Below, piece by piece: positions 35,854 through 44,522 of a DNA stretch of 64,000 nt. The notes beneath the pieces are model-generated. The model saw only the letters and a program-made list of their open reading frames with translations, had not been told where the DNA came from and did not search any database. The position numbers and the translations under genes are program-made. Source of the stretch: CAYYIS01 sp964470965 (GTDB lineage: Bacteria; JAAXHH01; JABIQT01); the NCBI GenBank assembly GCA_964470965.1, contig CAYYIS010000022.1, positions 13,022 through 77,021 of the forward strand, written 5' to 3'. Every line of letters begins with the position of its first letter. Positions within the stretch are counted from its first letter, which is position 1.

Positions 35854-36680
35854 GCGATAACGTAGACAGTTTTCCGAATCTCAAAGATCCATATCATATT
35901 AGAGATGAGCAAATCCGTCACTACCGAGAATTTGGTCACGTCCTGTTGCGGGGTATCCTCAGCAGGGACGAAGTGGAGATATACCGCGAGATAATCAAAG
36001 CTGCTAGCTGTGCCCGTTTTGGTAAAATTCCCGGTATGGCGGACCGGGACGAAGGCGATTTTTCACGTGTTTTCCTGCAGGCATTCAATATCCGTGAAAC
36101 CGATCCTGGCGCCGCCCGGTTTATCCTGGCGCCTCGTTTCGGTAAAATCGTTGCAGATCTTATGGGAGTTGAGCGGGTCCGTATCTATTACGACAAAGCC
36201 ATGTTCAAGGAGCCTGACAGTCGGATCACCCCCTGGCACCAGGACGGCCCTCACTGGCCCCTGTATGGAGACAACGTGTTAACCCTCTGGATTCCTCTCG
36301 TAGATGTCGAACCGGACATGGGGCCACTTCGCTTTGCAAAGGGCACGCACCGCCGAAAGGGTTTCGGCCCACGCGGCATACATGATGACGCACACCTTTT
36401 TTACGAATCATACATCAGGGACCACCATATTTCTGTTATCGAAGAGCCGCTCAAAGCAGGCGATGCGACGTTGCACAATCACTGGGTTTTACACGGGGCC
36501 GGCAGAAACACCTCCGGAATGATCCGGGAAGTAATGGGGATGACATTCTATGAAGACGGGATGGTGGTGGACGACTCTGCCTGTGACGAAAAGGCACGAC
36601 CGATCATCGACGCCTCACTTGGAAACCGAAGACCCGGCGAACTAGCAGACAGCGACCGGAACCAGGTGGTATACCCGTAA
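35850..36680 (+). CDS. PhyH-family Fe(II)/2-oxoglutarate dioxygenase (canonical HxD), hxlAB operon
   Basis: 276 residues. Iron ligands are His130-x-Asp132 (PWHQDGPHW) and His215 (VLHGAGRN), with Arg226 for 2-oxoglutarate. PLRFAKGTHRRKG is the turn. All catalytic residues are present, so activity is expected. The start overlaps the M19 stop (ATGA), so it is translated with hxlA-hxlB-M19. Fe/2OG enzymes that hydroxylate N- or O-methyl groups release formaldehyde, which HxlAB would fix. That is the most economical reading of the operon, but it is inference. Confidence 0.87.
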   Translation: MSDNVDSFPNLKDPYHIRDEQIRHYREFGHVLLRGILSRDEVEIYREIIKAASCARFGKIPGMADRDEGDFSRVFLQAFNIRETDPGAARFILAPRFGKIVADLMGVERVRIYYDKAMFKEPDSRITPWHQDGPHWPLYGDNVLTLWIPLVDVEPDMGPLRFAKGTHRRKGFGPRGIHDDAHLFYESYIRDHHISVIEEPLKAGDATLHNHWVLHGAGRNTSGMIREVMGMTFYEDGMVVDDSACDEKARPIIDASLGNRRPGELADSDRNQVVYP

Positions 36681-36702
36681 TCAACAGGGTTTTATACTGA
36701 TC

Positions 36703-38016
36703 ATGAATATTAATTCAACCACATTGATTATCACTATCGTGACCTCCCTGCTGACGGAGTCCGTTTTAGCTCAATCGGTTACTTTTAGCAGAGATATCGC
36801 GCCCATCTTCCAGGAAAAATGTGAATCCTGTCACAGGGTCGGCGCCATGGCACCGATGCCGCTCGTGAATTTTGATGACGTCCGTCCGTGGGCAAGGGCC
36901 ATAAAGCGTGTGGTCGCAACCGGCGAGATGCCGCCCTGGCAGATCGATAAAAGTGCCGGGGTCCGTGATTTCAAAAACGACCGATCTCTGAGATCAGATC
37001 AAATCGAGACGATCATGAAGTGGGTGGAAGAGGGTTCCGCAAGGGGAAATCCTGATCACTTGCCGCCTCCGGTATCCTGGCCTGCTGGAGACAGGTGGGT
37101 GTACGAAGCCCTGTTCGGGCCGCCGGATCTTATCCTCACATCGCCTGAATATACCCAGACAGCCAGCGAACCGGATGTCTGGTTTCGTCCTGTGACTGAA
37201 ACAGGTATCACGGAACCCCGGTGGGTGCGGGCGATCGAAATACGTCCTTCCACCTCACAGGGCCGCCGTATTACACATCATGCAATCGCAAAGCTGGACC
37301 AGGATGAACCTGACAATGGACTGCGCACAAACCTCTCGGATGATTTAGGTCCTGGACTTTTTATGGAGTGGGCTGTAGGAAAACAGGGGGAGATGATGCG
37401 GCCCGATACCGGTAAGCTCATGAGGCCTGGATCGCGGATCTGGTGGGATATACACCATCATGCGGTCGGCGAAGAGATCACCACTTCTGTCGAAATGGCC
37501 ATATATTTTTATCCGAAGACCGTAGTACCCAAGCACCGGCAGGTACTTGGTAATTTCAATGCCATAACCGGCGACCCGAGAAATCTGGATATCCCTCCCT
37601 ATTCAAAAACCATGAACCAGGGAACCCACGTAATGAAACAGGCCGGCAGGGTAGAAAATTTCCAGCCGCACATGCATCAACGCGGTCAGGCGATGACGAT
37701 GGAAGCCCTTTTACCGGACGGAACTGAGCGATTGCTTAGTCGCGTAAACAATTTCCAGTTTAACTGGCACAACAATTACATATATTCCGATCATGCGGCG
37801 CCGTTGTTGCCCAGGGGCACGATCCTCCGCTTCAGTGCCTGGCACGACAACACGCGTGCCAACCGGAACAATCCGGATCCATCCCAATGGGTAGGATGGG
37901 GAGATAGAACCATAGATGAGATGGCCCACGCCTGGGTGAACATCACCTACATGAGCGATGAGGACTATTTAACCGAGCTCAAGAAGCGGCAAAAAAACCA
38001 GCCTCCGGCGCAATAG
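36703..38016 (+). CDS. Secreted cytochrome c / copper type II monooxygenase-like protein
   Basis: 437 residues. A signal peptide is cut after about Ala23 (VLA-QS). Residues 25-112 form a c-type cytochrome domain with one haem site Cys40-x-x-Cys43-His44 (CESCH) and a possible Met76 ligand (GEMPPW). The rest resembles the ascorbate-dependent copper monooxygenase (PHM/DBH) fold, with His-rich sites ITHHAIAKL, DIHHHAVG and PHMHQRGQAM. Such fusions occur in Acidobacteria-like genomes but are uncharacterised. It probably acts in the periplasm on an electron-donated oxidation. PhyH follows 35 bases later. Confidence 0.75.
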   Translation: MNINSTTLIITIVTSLLTESVLAQSVTFSRDIAPIFQEKCESCHRVGAMAPMPLVNFDDVRPWARAIKRVVATGEMPPWQIDKSAGVRDFKNDRSLRSDQIETIMKWVEEGSARGNPDHLPPPVSWPAGDRWVYEALFGPPDLILTSPEYTQTASEPDVWFRPVTETGITEPRWVRAIEIRPSTSQGRRITHHAIAKLDQDEPDNGLRTNLSDDLGPGLFMEWAVGKQGEMMRPDTGKLMRPGSRIWWDIHHHAVGEEITTSVEMAIYFYPKTVVPKHRQVLGNFNAITGDPRNLDIPPYSKTMNQGTHVMKQAGRVENFQPHMHQRGQAMTMEALLPDGTERLLSRVNNFQFNWHNNYIYSDHAAPLLPRGTILRFSAWHDNTRANRNNPDPSQWVGWGDRTIDEMAHAWVNITYMSDEDYLTELKKRQKNQPPAQ

Positions 38017-38051
38017 CGCAATAGTATGTGCCAATCAGTTCAGGAGAAAAC

Positions 38052-38876
38052 ATGGTAACAGATCTCGATATCTATCTATTCGACCTCCGTGGATATCTGG
38101 AAATTCCCGGGGCGTTGTCCGATTCGGAAGTGGATGCACTCAATGCAGGCCTGGATGACGTTCCTCATCTGAAGCCAGGAGATTGGTACGGCTATGTGCA
38201 CGGCCATTCATACGGTACCACCGACGGCCTTAACTACCAGCAGGTTTATGAAGCAGGAGAACCGTTTGAGGCGTTAATCGATCACCCGTCATGGATCGAA
38301 AAGGTAAAACATTTTGTCGGTGGAGAAGGCACATTCGACTACAACCACGGCCCTTTGTTCATAGATGAGAACTTTGCCAATTTTCGTGAGCCGGGTGAAG
38401 CGATCGGCATCCATTCAGGTGGTTTCGCGGGCGCAAAACGAAATCAATACCGCTACCTCAACGGCCGGTTTATGTGCGGCCAGATTAATGTACTTATGGC
38501 ACTGACGGACATCGGTCCCGGAGACGGGGGGACGATGATCATTCCCGGCAGCCATAAATCCAATTTCGAACATCCGGATTTAATGAAACACAGGATGGCC
38601 GCCGGGGCATCCGTTGACGGAATTATCGGTGCGCAGGAACTCCACATGAACGCCGGGGACGCGATACTGTTCGTCGATACCCTGTCCCATGGTTCGGCCA
38701 AACGCATCAACGAGGGGGTCCGCCGCGTCATAGTATACAGGTATGGCCCGTCGTGGAGTATCTTTCGGTTTGGTTACGAGCCTTCACCTGAATTACTCGA
38801 ACGCCTGACACCCGAACGACGCCAGATCGTGCAGCCTTTGCAGCTCATGCCGAGGGAACCGAATCTGAAAAAGTAA
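38052..38876 (+). CDS. PhyH-family protein with HxG iron motif (halogenase-like triad)
   Basis: 274 residues from ATG 38052 (AGGAG 5 bases upstream; GTG 38028 rejected). The start YLFDLRGYLEI groups it with 17093 and 32633. Metal positions: His121-Ser-Gly123 (GIHSGG) in place of HxD, His213 (LSHGS), and Arg224/Arg225 (VRRVIVYR). TMIIPGSHKSNF is the turn. As in SyrB2- or WelO5-type halogenases, the carboxylate ligand is gone, but chloride binding is untested. It follows the cytochrome/copper protein on the same strand. Confidence 0.83.
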   Translation: MVTDLDIYLFDLRGYLEIPGALSDSEVDALNAGLDDVPHLKPGDWYGYVHGHSYGTTDGLNYQQVYEAGEPFEALIDHPSWIEKVKHFVGGEGTFDYNHGPLFIDENFANFREPGEAIGIHSGGFAGAKRNQYRYLNGRFMCGQINVLMALTDIGPGDGGTMIIPGSHKSNFEHPDLMKHRMAAGASVDGIIGAQELHMNAGDAILFVDTLSHGSAKRINEGVRRVIVYRYGPSWSIFRFGYEPSPELLERLTPERRQIVQPLQLMPREPNLKK

Positions 38877-39178
38877 CGGGCGGCTCATCAGCATGGTGTG
38901 AAATGTGGACTACAGAAGCCCTGTTGCGTTGTATTGATGCCGGGTTCCCCGGGCATCCGGCACACCTTGCCGACAGGGTGAATATACTCGAAACACAAAA
39001 GGCGCGGTCGCATATTGAAAGGGATGGCCATTCTTTCCTCCGGCACACGAAGCATGCGTCCTGCGGACACGGGCTAGGCATCTTACCCCCTGACGCCTCT
39101 CGAGTCGGTCAGAATGGGTTCGGCATCCAGACACCGCCGGAATGTTTGGGGGAGACACCCAGTTGGAGTTTTTTCGGT
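38877..39178. other. 302-base stretch before the ankyrin gene
   Basis: The ankyrin reading frame stays open back to 38903, but those 92 codons are low in gene-like composition, lack a ribosome-binding site and do not resemble the family's N terminus. I treat the stretch as probably untranslated. No hairpin or promoter stands out. Confidence 0.45.
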
Positions 39179-40759
39179 ATGAAGGACCATAAGGCCTCGG
39201 GGACGCCCAATCCCGCCAGAACTTATTCCCGAAACCCAGCCGACGAGTCGGCGTCAAGTTTACCTCGTGAGAAACCTGGACTGTACAGTGATTTTCTCCG
39301 ACTGGCATGCCTGACTCAGGGTGTGCAGGATCATCCCTGCCGATGGCGCCGCGCCCGTAAGATGCTGATGGAGTGTCCGGAAATAGCGCGGTCGAACATA
39401 TACACCGCCTCTGCGGTCGGTGATGTTACGGCCGTGCGTCATTTCTTGAAGGAGAATCCCGATCTTGCCGGTATCCAGGGTGGCCCTCATAACTGGGAAC
39501 CTATACTTTATCTGGCATTTTCCCGGATCAACAGCGATGCTCCGGGGCATTCAGCTACAGCAACGGCGGCGTTGCTTCTCGAAAACGGTGCCGACCCGAA
39601 CGCGGGCTACTTGTGGTGCGGATTTCCGAGTCCATATACCGCACTGACAGGTGCTTTCGGTGAAGGTGAAAACGGTCCGGAAAGAAACCCACCACATCAG
39701 TATTGTTACCGGCTGGCGGAGTTGCTGATTAACGCGGGGGCGGATCCCAACGACAGCCAGACGCTCTACAACCGCATGTTCAGTCGAAACGACGATCATT
39801 TGGAATTCCTGTTCTCCCACGGCCTCGGTAAGGACCAGGACCGGATCTGGTATCGACGGCTGGGGGAGCAAAACGGCACCTGGGTGGGTAGCGCTGGTAA
39901 AATGCTGGCTTATCAGATGCAGTGGGCCGTGCGCTGGAACTATGCGGAAAGGGTGAAGGTGCTGGTAGAAAACGGGGCGGACGTGAACAGACCGAGTCAT
40001 TTTGAGGATGCCCGGTCACCTTTTTCAGAGGCGGTTTATCACGGCAATTCGGAGATTGCCGCATACCTGCTTGAACATGGTGCGATCGGTGAACCGTTAG
40101 ATTATCTCGACCGATTCGCCGGCGCCTGTATCATGGCAGATCGTGTCGCTGCCTGTTCATTGCTTGATGATCACCCGCAGCTTTTAAAGGACCTTGGTGA
40201 TCGCGCCGCCGTACTTATGGAAAACGCAATCGCGTCGGATAACCGTGATGCGGTGCGGTTGATGGTAGGACTGGGTTTCGATGTCGACAGTTACGGGATA
40301 CAGGAAGCGGCAAGGTACGGTCATCTCGGCATGATAAAGCTGCTCGTGGACCTGGGGGCAGATGTCAGCCAGATCAACAGGCCGGATCGGTCGAGCGCTT
40401 TAGGGATCGCCAGCCATTTTCGCCAGAAGGCCGTGGTGGATTACCTGGCACAATTCGCGGAAGTACATCGGGCGGTCAAGTCAGACCTGATAGATCGGGT
40501 CAGGTATTTATTAACGCAAAAACCTTCGTGTGTGAACGATAGGGATGACCTGGGAAATTCTCCGATGCATTATCTTGATATCGACAATCAGATGATCCAC
40601 AGTCGCGATATTCTGGACCTGCTCATAGTCCACGGGGCGGATGTAAATGCCGAAAATAATGAAGGCATCACACCACTGGGCCGATTGGAACAGCTGCCCC
40701 GATTCACCAGGCGGGACGACTTGGCCGAAATCCTTCGGCGGCAAGGTGCTGAACATTAG
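39179..40759 (+). CDS. Ankyrin-repeat protein
   Basis: 526 residues from ATG 39179 (GGAG 10 bases upstream; the start is not certain). The N-terminal DFLRLACLTQG region is conserved in a family of bacterial ankyrin proteins. It is followed by about eight helix-turn-helix ankyrin units, recognised by ASAVGDVTAVRHFL, LLLENGADPNAG, LLINAGADPND, VLVENGADVNRP, YLLEHGA, LLVDLGADVSQ and LLIVHGADVNAEN. Protein-binding scaffold; no enzymatic domain seen. No signal peptide, so an effector role would need a non-Sec route. Ankyrin proteins are enriched in host-associated bacteria, including sponge symbionts, but that is only suggestive here. Confidence 0.78.
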   Translation: MKDHKASGTPNPARTYSRNPADESASSLPREKPGLYSDFLRLACLTQGVQDHPCRWRRARKMLMECPEIARSNIYTASAVGDVTAVRHFLKENPDLAGIQGGPHNWEPILYLAFSRINSDAPGHSATATAALLLENGADPNAGYLWCGFPSPYTALTGAFGEGENGPERNPPHQYCYRLAELLINAGADPNDSQTLYNRMFSRNDDHLEFLFSHGLGKDQDRIWYRRLGEQNGTWVGSAGKMLAYQMQWAVRWNYAERVKVLVENGADVNRPSHFEDARSPFSEAVYHGNSEIAAYLLEHGAIGEPLDYLDRFAGACIMADRVAACSLLDDHPQLLKDLGDRAAVLMENAIASDNRDAVRLMVGLGFDVDSYGIQEAARYGHLGMIKLLVDLGADVSQINRPDRSSALGIASHFRQKAVVDYLAQFAEVHRAVKSDLIDRVRYLLTQKPSCVNDRDDLGNSPMHYLDIDNQMIHSRDILDLLIVHGADVNAENNEGITPLGRLEQLPRFTRRDDLAEILRRQGAEH

Positions 40760-40779
40760 TCATAGAGGAAGGTAAGTAC

Positions 40780-41925
40780 ATGATCACGAAATTCGACAAT
40801 TTTTATGGCGGGCATGTTGAGATGGAGAACCTTGGATTCCGTGGATTGCCGGTGGACGATCGGGTTGAATCGGACGAACACCTGGCTTCCGTCTTCGATG
40901 AAGCGCGGGAAATGGCCGAAATTATGGATGGGACCGGCTACGATACGCTGTGGTTTGCAGAACATCATTTTCAGCGGGAAGGCTACGGGTGTATTCCAAA
41001 CATCCCCATGCTGGCTGTTCACCTGGCGCAATGTACAGAACATCTCAATTATGGAAGCATGTTTAACACCGTTCCCGCGTGGCACCCGCTGCGTCTGGCG
41101 GAAGATTATGCCCTGGCCGATGTGCTCACAGGGGGACGCGTGCGTTTCGGCATCGGAAGAGGATACATACCGCGTGAAGTGGAAACACTCGGGGCGCCCC
41201 TCGAGGATGACAGTGCTAACAGGGCATTGTTCGAGGAACAGGTGGAAATCGTTTTCAAGGCATGGAAAGAGCAATCATTTTCTCATCGGGGCAGGCATTA
41301 TGATATGCCTGCCCGGGTGGTCAACAGAAGATCTCAGTTGGAGGAAATAACCCTGGTGCCCCGACCAAAGAAACCTATTGAATGCTGGCAGCCTATCTTC
41401 AGTGTCAGCCCGCGCGGCATCGATTTTATGGTCAGGCACGGGATAAAGGGCGTGATACCCGGAGGGGGGCGGGTGGAGGAAATTGCGGAAACGTGGCAGG
41501 AAGCACACCGGCTGGCCGGCAGGGAGACCGAGCTGGGGGAAGATCTGGCGCTCGTCCTGCAGATCCATCTGGCTGATACGCAGAAGCAGGCCGTCGATGA
41601 GGCCAGGTGCTGGTTTGAAGAGCAGCTCAAGGTGCTGGCTCCCCTCGACCGTATGCCCGCGCTCACCCAGGAACAGGTGGATGCCACCTATGATCCTGGT
41701 AAGGCGCCTCGTGCCGGATTACCCACAATCGAAGACCTCGTTCGCGACGGTGCGTGGATCTGTGGCCCCCCGGAGTATGCGGTCGAACGACTTGAGGAGA
41801 TCCAGGGGCGATTGCCCGGTTTGGAGCGTGTGACGGTGAGCGCAGGCGGTCTGGCTATACCGCCCAGCATATTGAAGGCCGACCTGAAGTGGATTGGTGA
41901 AGCGGTAATGCCACGATTCATATAA
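40780..41925 (+). CDS. LLM-class flavin-dependent oxidoreductase (luciferase-like)
   Basis: 381 residues of the bacterial luciferase TIM-barrel family. Features: DTLWFAEHHFQ (FMN/active-site strand), LNYGSMFNTVPAWHPLRLAEDYALADVLTGGRVRFGIGRGY, and the C-terminal ICGPPEYAVERLEEI. Uses reduced FMN or F420 with an unknown substrate. GGAAGG lies 7 bases before ATG 40780. It follows the ankyrin gene by 20 bases and ends convergent to the molybdoenzyme gene. Confidence 0.87.
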   Translation: MITKFDNFYGGHVEMENLGFRGLPVDDRVESDEHLASVFDEAREMAEIMDGTGYDTLWFAEHHFQREGYGCIPNIPMLAVHLAQCTEHLNYGSMFNTVPAWHPLRLAEDYALADVLTGGRVRFGIGRGYIPREVETLGAPLEDDSANRALFEEQVEIVFKAWKEQSFSHRGRHYDMPARVVNRRSQLEEITLVPRPKKPIECWQPIFSVSPRGIDFMVRHGIKGVIPGGGRVEEIAETWQEAHRLAGRETELGEDLALVLQIHLADTQKQAVDEARCWFEEQLKVLAPLDRMPALTQEQVDATYDPGKAPRAGLPTIEDLVRDGAWICGPPEYAVERLEEIQGRLPGLERVTVSAGGLAIPPSILKADLKWIGEAVMPRFI

Positions 41926-41978
41926 TAGTTTTCTGCCGACGTGGTATGTCAGCAGTTTCGGGGAACTTTCGGTGATAA

Positions 41979-44042
41979 TCAGAACCAGAGAGGTGATACT
42001 TCACATAACCCCGATTTAAAAGGGGGGTATCCTGAGATGGGATCAAGTCCCTCATCGGCAGTCAGTTCGTTGGCATCCGCTTCGAGCCATCCGTGGAAAA
42101 GGTGTATTACCCCCGGAGGGAGACGGTCCGTGATCTCCGCCTTAACGCGTATCTGGCCACGGGTTGTTGTGACGCGGACCGGCATGTCACGTGTAATATG
42201 ACGTACTTCCGCATCTTTAGGGCTGATCTGGACCACGGGGTCCGGCATGATCTTACGGAGTTGTTCGATCTGGCGGAATTGTGAATGGGTGTATGCCTTC
42301 GATCGACCGCCAGTCGTTAGCACCAGCGGAAATTCCATTGCGATTTCCGGTGTGCTTACAGGGCTTTCCGCAGGTTCGCTGTAAAGCGGCAACGGATCAA
42401 ATCCCCGCACTTCCAGGAAAGATGAATACAGCTCGACCTTCCCGGATGGTGTCTTGAATCCGCCTTCCTCATAGGATTTTGGTTTGCGGACGGTATCCGG
42501 TATACGCAGTCCTTCAGGGTGTTCGCGCAGCATGTCAGCCGTCAGATTTGATGGCGAGAGCAGATCGTTCACATACGTGTCGAAATTACCCTTCCAGAGG
42601 TCTTCTCCCAGGCCGAGCCGTTTCCCCAGTTCCACGATAAACTTCCAATCCGGCCATGCCTCGGCCCTGGGCTCTATAACTGGCTCTCTCAACTGAACAA
42701 ATCCACCCGGCCGCCTGACAAGCGAAGAACGTTCCAGCCAGGTGGCCGTGGGTAAAACGACCTGGGCAAGGTCCGTTGTCGCGGTGTGGAAATAGTCTAT
42801 GACCGTGAAGAAATCGAGATTCCGGATCGCGTCTTTGACGCGTTCTGCATTGGGCCATATCGTAACGTTCATACCTACTCCGACCATGGCTTTTATCGGA
42901 TAAGGATCGCCTGAAAACATCTGATCGATAATGGCATTGGCCTGGCCTTCCTGATACATCTCGGTCCATATTGGGAATTCCTGTTCGCCCGCACGTGGTT
43001 TCATCGCCTGGACTTTTTCGTCGTACAGTGAGATGTCCTTGATGGGGGCCAACGGGTCCGGCAACATGTTGCCGCCCGGAATATCAAGATTCCCGGTGAG
43101 CGCCGGCAGGAGGGTAACCGCTCTGTGATTCTGAACACCGTTAGTGGTGTGGGTAGTGGCACACGGACTGGTCTGCAGCTTGGCCGGCTTGGAGGTGGCG
43201 TAGAACCTGGCAGCTTCAATGATCCGGTCTTCAGGAACCCCGGTTATCGTGGAAGCCCGTGAAGGAGGATACTCAGATACCAGGTGACGGAAATCATCAA
43301 ATCCAACAGTCCAGTTTTCGATGAAATCCGGGTCGTACAACTGTTCATTCAGGATCACATGGGCCATTCCCAATGCCAGGGCCCCATCGGTGCCGGGACG
43401 CAACTGAAGGTGAATATAAGCATTGTCTGCAGCCTCGGTTCGGCGGGGGTCAACAACGATATGCTTCATGCCCCGACGGCAGGCATCGAGAAAATCCGAA
43501 TACATTTTAGGCGTCGCTGAATGTGCGGGATTGGAAGACCAAATCAGATGACATTTGGTTTCCCCAAAACCTGTGCGTCCGGAATTGACGAATCCGCCGT
43601 AGTCCGAACCGTAATTCAACATTTCAGCGATGCCGGCCGATGCATAACAAAAACTGCATTCGGTCAGATAATGGGGCGATCCAAACAGATAGGAAAGACG
43701 CTGAAGGAGTGGCCAGCCTTCTTTGGGATAACCGGCGAAAAATAGGACGGATTCCGGTCCATAGGTGTTTCGTATGGACAGTAACCGCGTGGCGATTCGG
43801 TCCAGTGCTTCATCCCAAGTGATTCTGCGGAATTTATCGATTTCACGCAACAGGGGATAGAGCAGGCGTTCTTCGTGATACTGCAAATCGATCTGGTGCC
43901 TGCCCCTCCGACACAACTGCCCCTCCACGCCTTTGGCAGCGCCGGTCTTATCGACTATAACATGGCAGGGGCAATCATAGGCACACATGTAACAGGTGGT
44001 AGGTTTTCTTACAACGTCTTCACTTGGATCTGAATCCTGCAT
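41979..44042 (-). CDS. Molybdopterin-dependent oxidoreductase (formate dehydrogenase/PhsA-like)
   Basis: 687-residue catalytic subunit of the DMSO-reductase family. A [4Fe-4S] site is formed by Cys17, Cys20, Cys24 and Cys44 (CYMCAYDC ... LCRRG). The probable molybdenum ligand is Cys132 (TECSFCYASAG). The molybdopterin-dinucleotide-binding C-terminal domain is complete (LVLTTGGRSKAYTHSQ, DMPVRVTTTRGQIRVK). There is no Tat signal and no neighbouring ferredoxin-like or membrane subunit. It therefore looks like a cytoplasmic single-subunit enzyme akin to assimilatory nitrate-reductase- or formate-dehydrogenase-like members. Substrate undetermined. Confidence 0.88.
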   Translation of the reverse strand: MQDSDPSEDVVRKPTTCYMCAYDCPCHVIVDKTGAAKGVEGQLCRRGRHQIDLQYHEERLLYPLLREIDKFRRITWDEALDRIATRLLSIRNTYGPESVLFFAGYPKEGWPLLQRLSYLFGSPHYLTECSFCYASAGIAEMLNYGSDYGGFVNSGRTGFGETKCHLIWSSNPAHSATPKMYSDFLDACRRGMKHIVVDPRRTEAADNAYIHLQLRPGTDGALALGMAHVILNEQLYDPDFIENWTVGFDDFRHLVSEYPPSRASTITGVPEDRIIEAARFYATSKPAKLQTSPCATTHTTNGVQNHRAVTLLPALTGNLDIPGGNMLPDPLAPIKDISLYDEKVQAMKPRAGEQEFPIWTEMYQEGQANAIIDQMFSGDPYPIKAMVGVGMNVTIWPNAERVKDAIRNLDFFTVIDYFHTATTDLAQVVLPTATWLERSSLVRRPGGFVQLREPVIEPRAEAWPDWKFIVELGKRLGLGEDLWKGNFDTYVNDLLSPSNLTADMLREHPEGLRIPDTVRKPKSYEEGGFKTPSGKVELYSSFLEVRGFDPLPLYSEPAESPVSTPEIAMEFPLVLTTGGRSKAYTHSQFRQIEQLRKIMPDPVVQISPKDAEVRHITRDMPVRVTTTRGQIRVKAEITDRLPPGVIHLFHGWLEADANELTADEGLDPISGYPPFKSGLCEVSPLWF

Positions 44043-44522
44043 CTCTATTTGTTCCCGTATGGGCTAAAAAGCCATATGTTTCATACATATAAATGAAGCG
44101 TGTATTGTACATCAAATGGCGTCTTAAAGGCAAGAAATGATTTCAGTTAAAGGAAAATAGTTCAGCATCATGTAGTCAGGCGCACCCATGAGGATTGTTT
44201 TTTGCGTTAGTCGGCACAGGCGGTGCGAAACCGGTTCGAATCATCGTATGTCCGCGTTGTTTACAGTGGGACAGCCAAAGAAAACAAGTCGTAAAACGAT
44301 GAATCCCATATTTAGACAAAGGGATTCTGACATTTTGATTGCAGGTTGATGTCCCGATACTAAGACGCGCCAAAATTAATTACTAACAGGTTACCCGTTC
44401 TCACATTAAATTGGAACTTTCCTTAACACCCGAAAAGGTCCTCATTTGACTTACGGATGTCGTCTGGAGAAGTGTTTGTGGACCATCTGTTGAAATGATA
44501 ATTCCATAATCCGGGGAATCTC
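44043..44522. other. 480-base intergenic region between two divergent genes
   Basis: No gene is seen. The segment next to the molybdoenzyme is AT-rich and carries a weak minus-strand promoter (44086-44115). GGTTCGAATC near 44231 looks like a tRNA T-loop, but no paired stems fit around it. A minus-strand frame at 44176-44373 has no ribosome-binding site. Confidence 0.5.
44086..44115 (-). promoter_or_regulatory. Candidate promoter of the molybdoenzyme gene
   Basis: Reading the minus strand: TTGATG (44115-44110), 18-base spacer, TATATG (44091-44086). The start codon is at 44042. A loose dyad ATATG/CATAT overlaps the -10 box. Weak by-eye match. Confidence 0.3.

Noticed and set aside
38903..39178. 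N-terminal extension of the ankyrin frame (92 codons)
   Set aside because: The frame is merely open: no ribosome-binding site, and the residues are unlike the conserved DFLRLACL-type start of the family.
44225..44245. T-loop-like GGTTCGAATC suggesting a tRNA
   Set aside because: The bases on either side do not pair into a T-stem and no acceptor or anticodon arm can be drawn.
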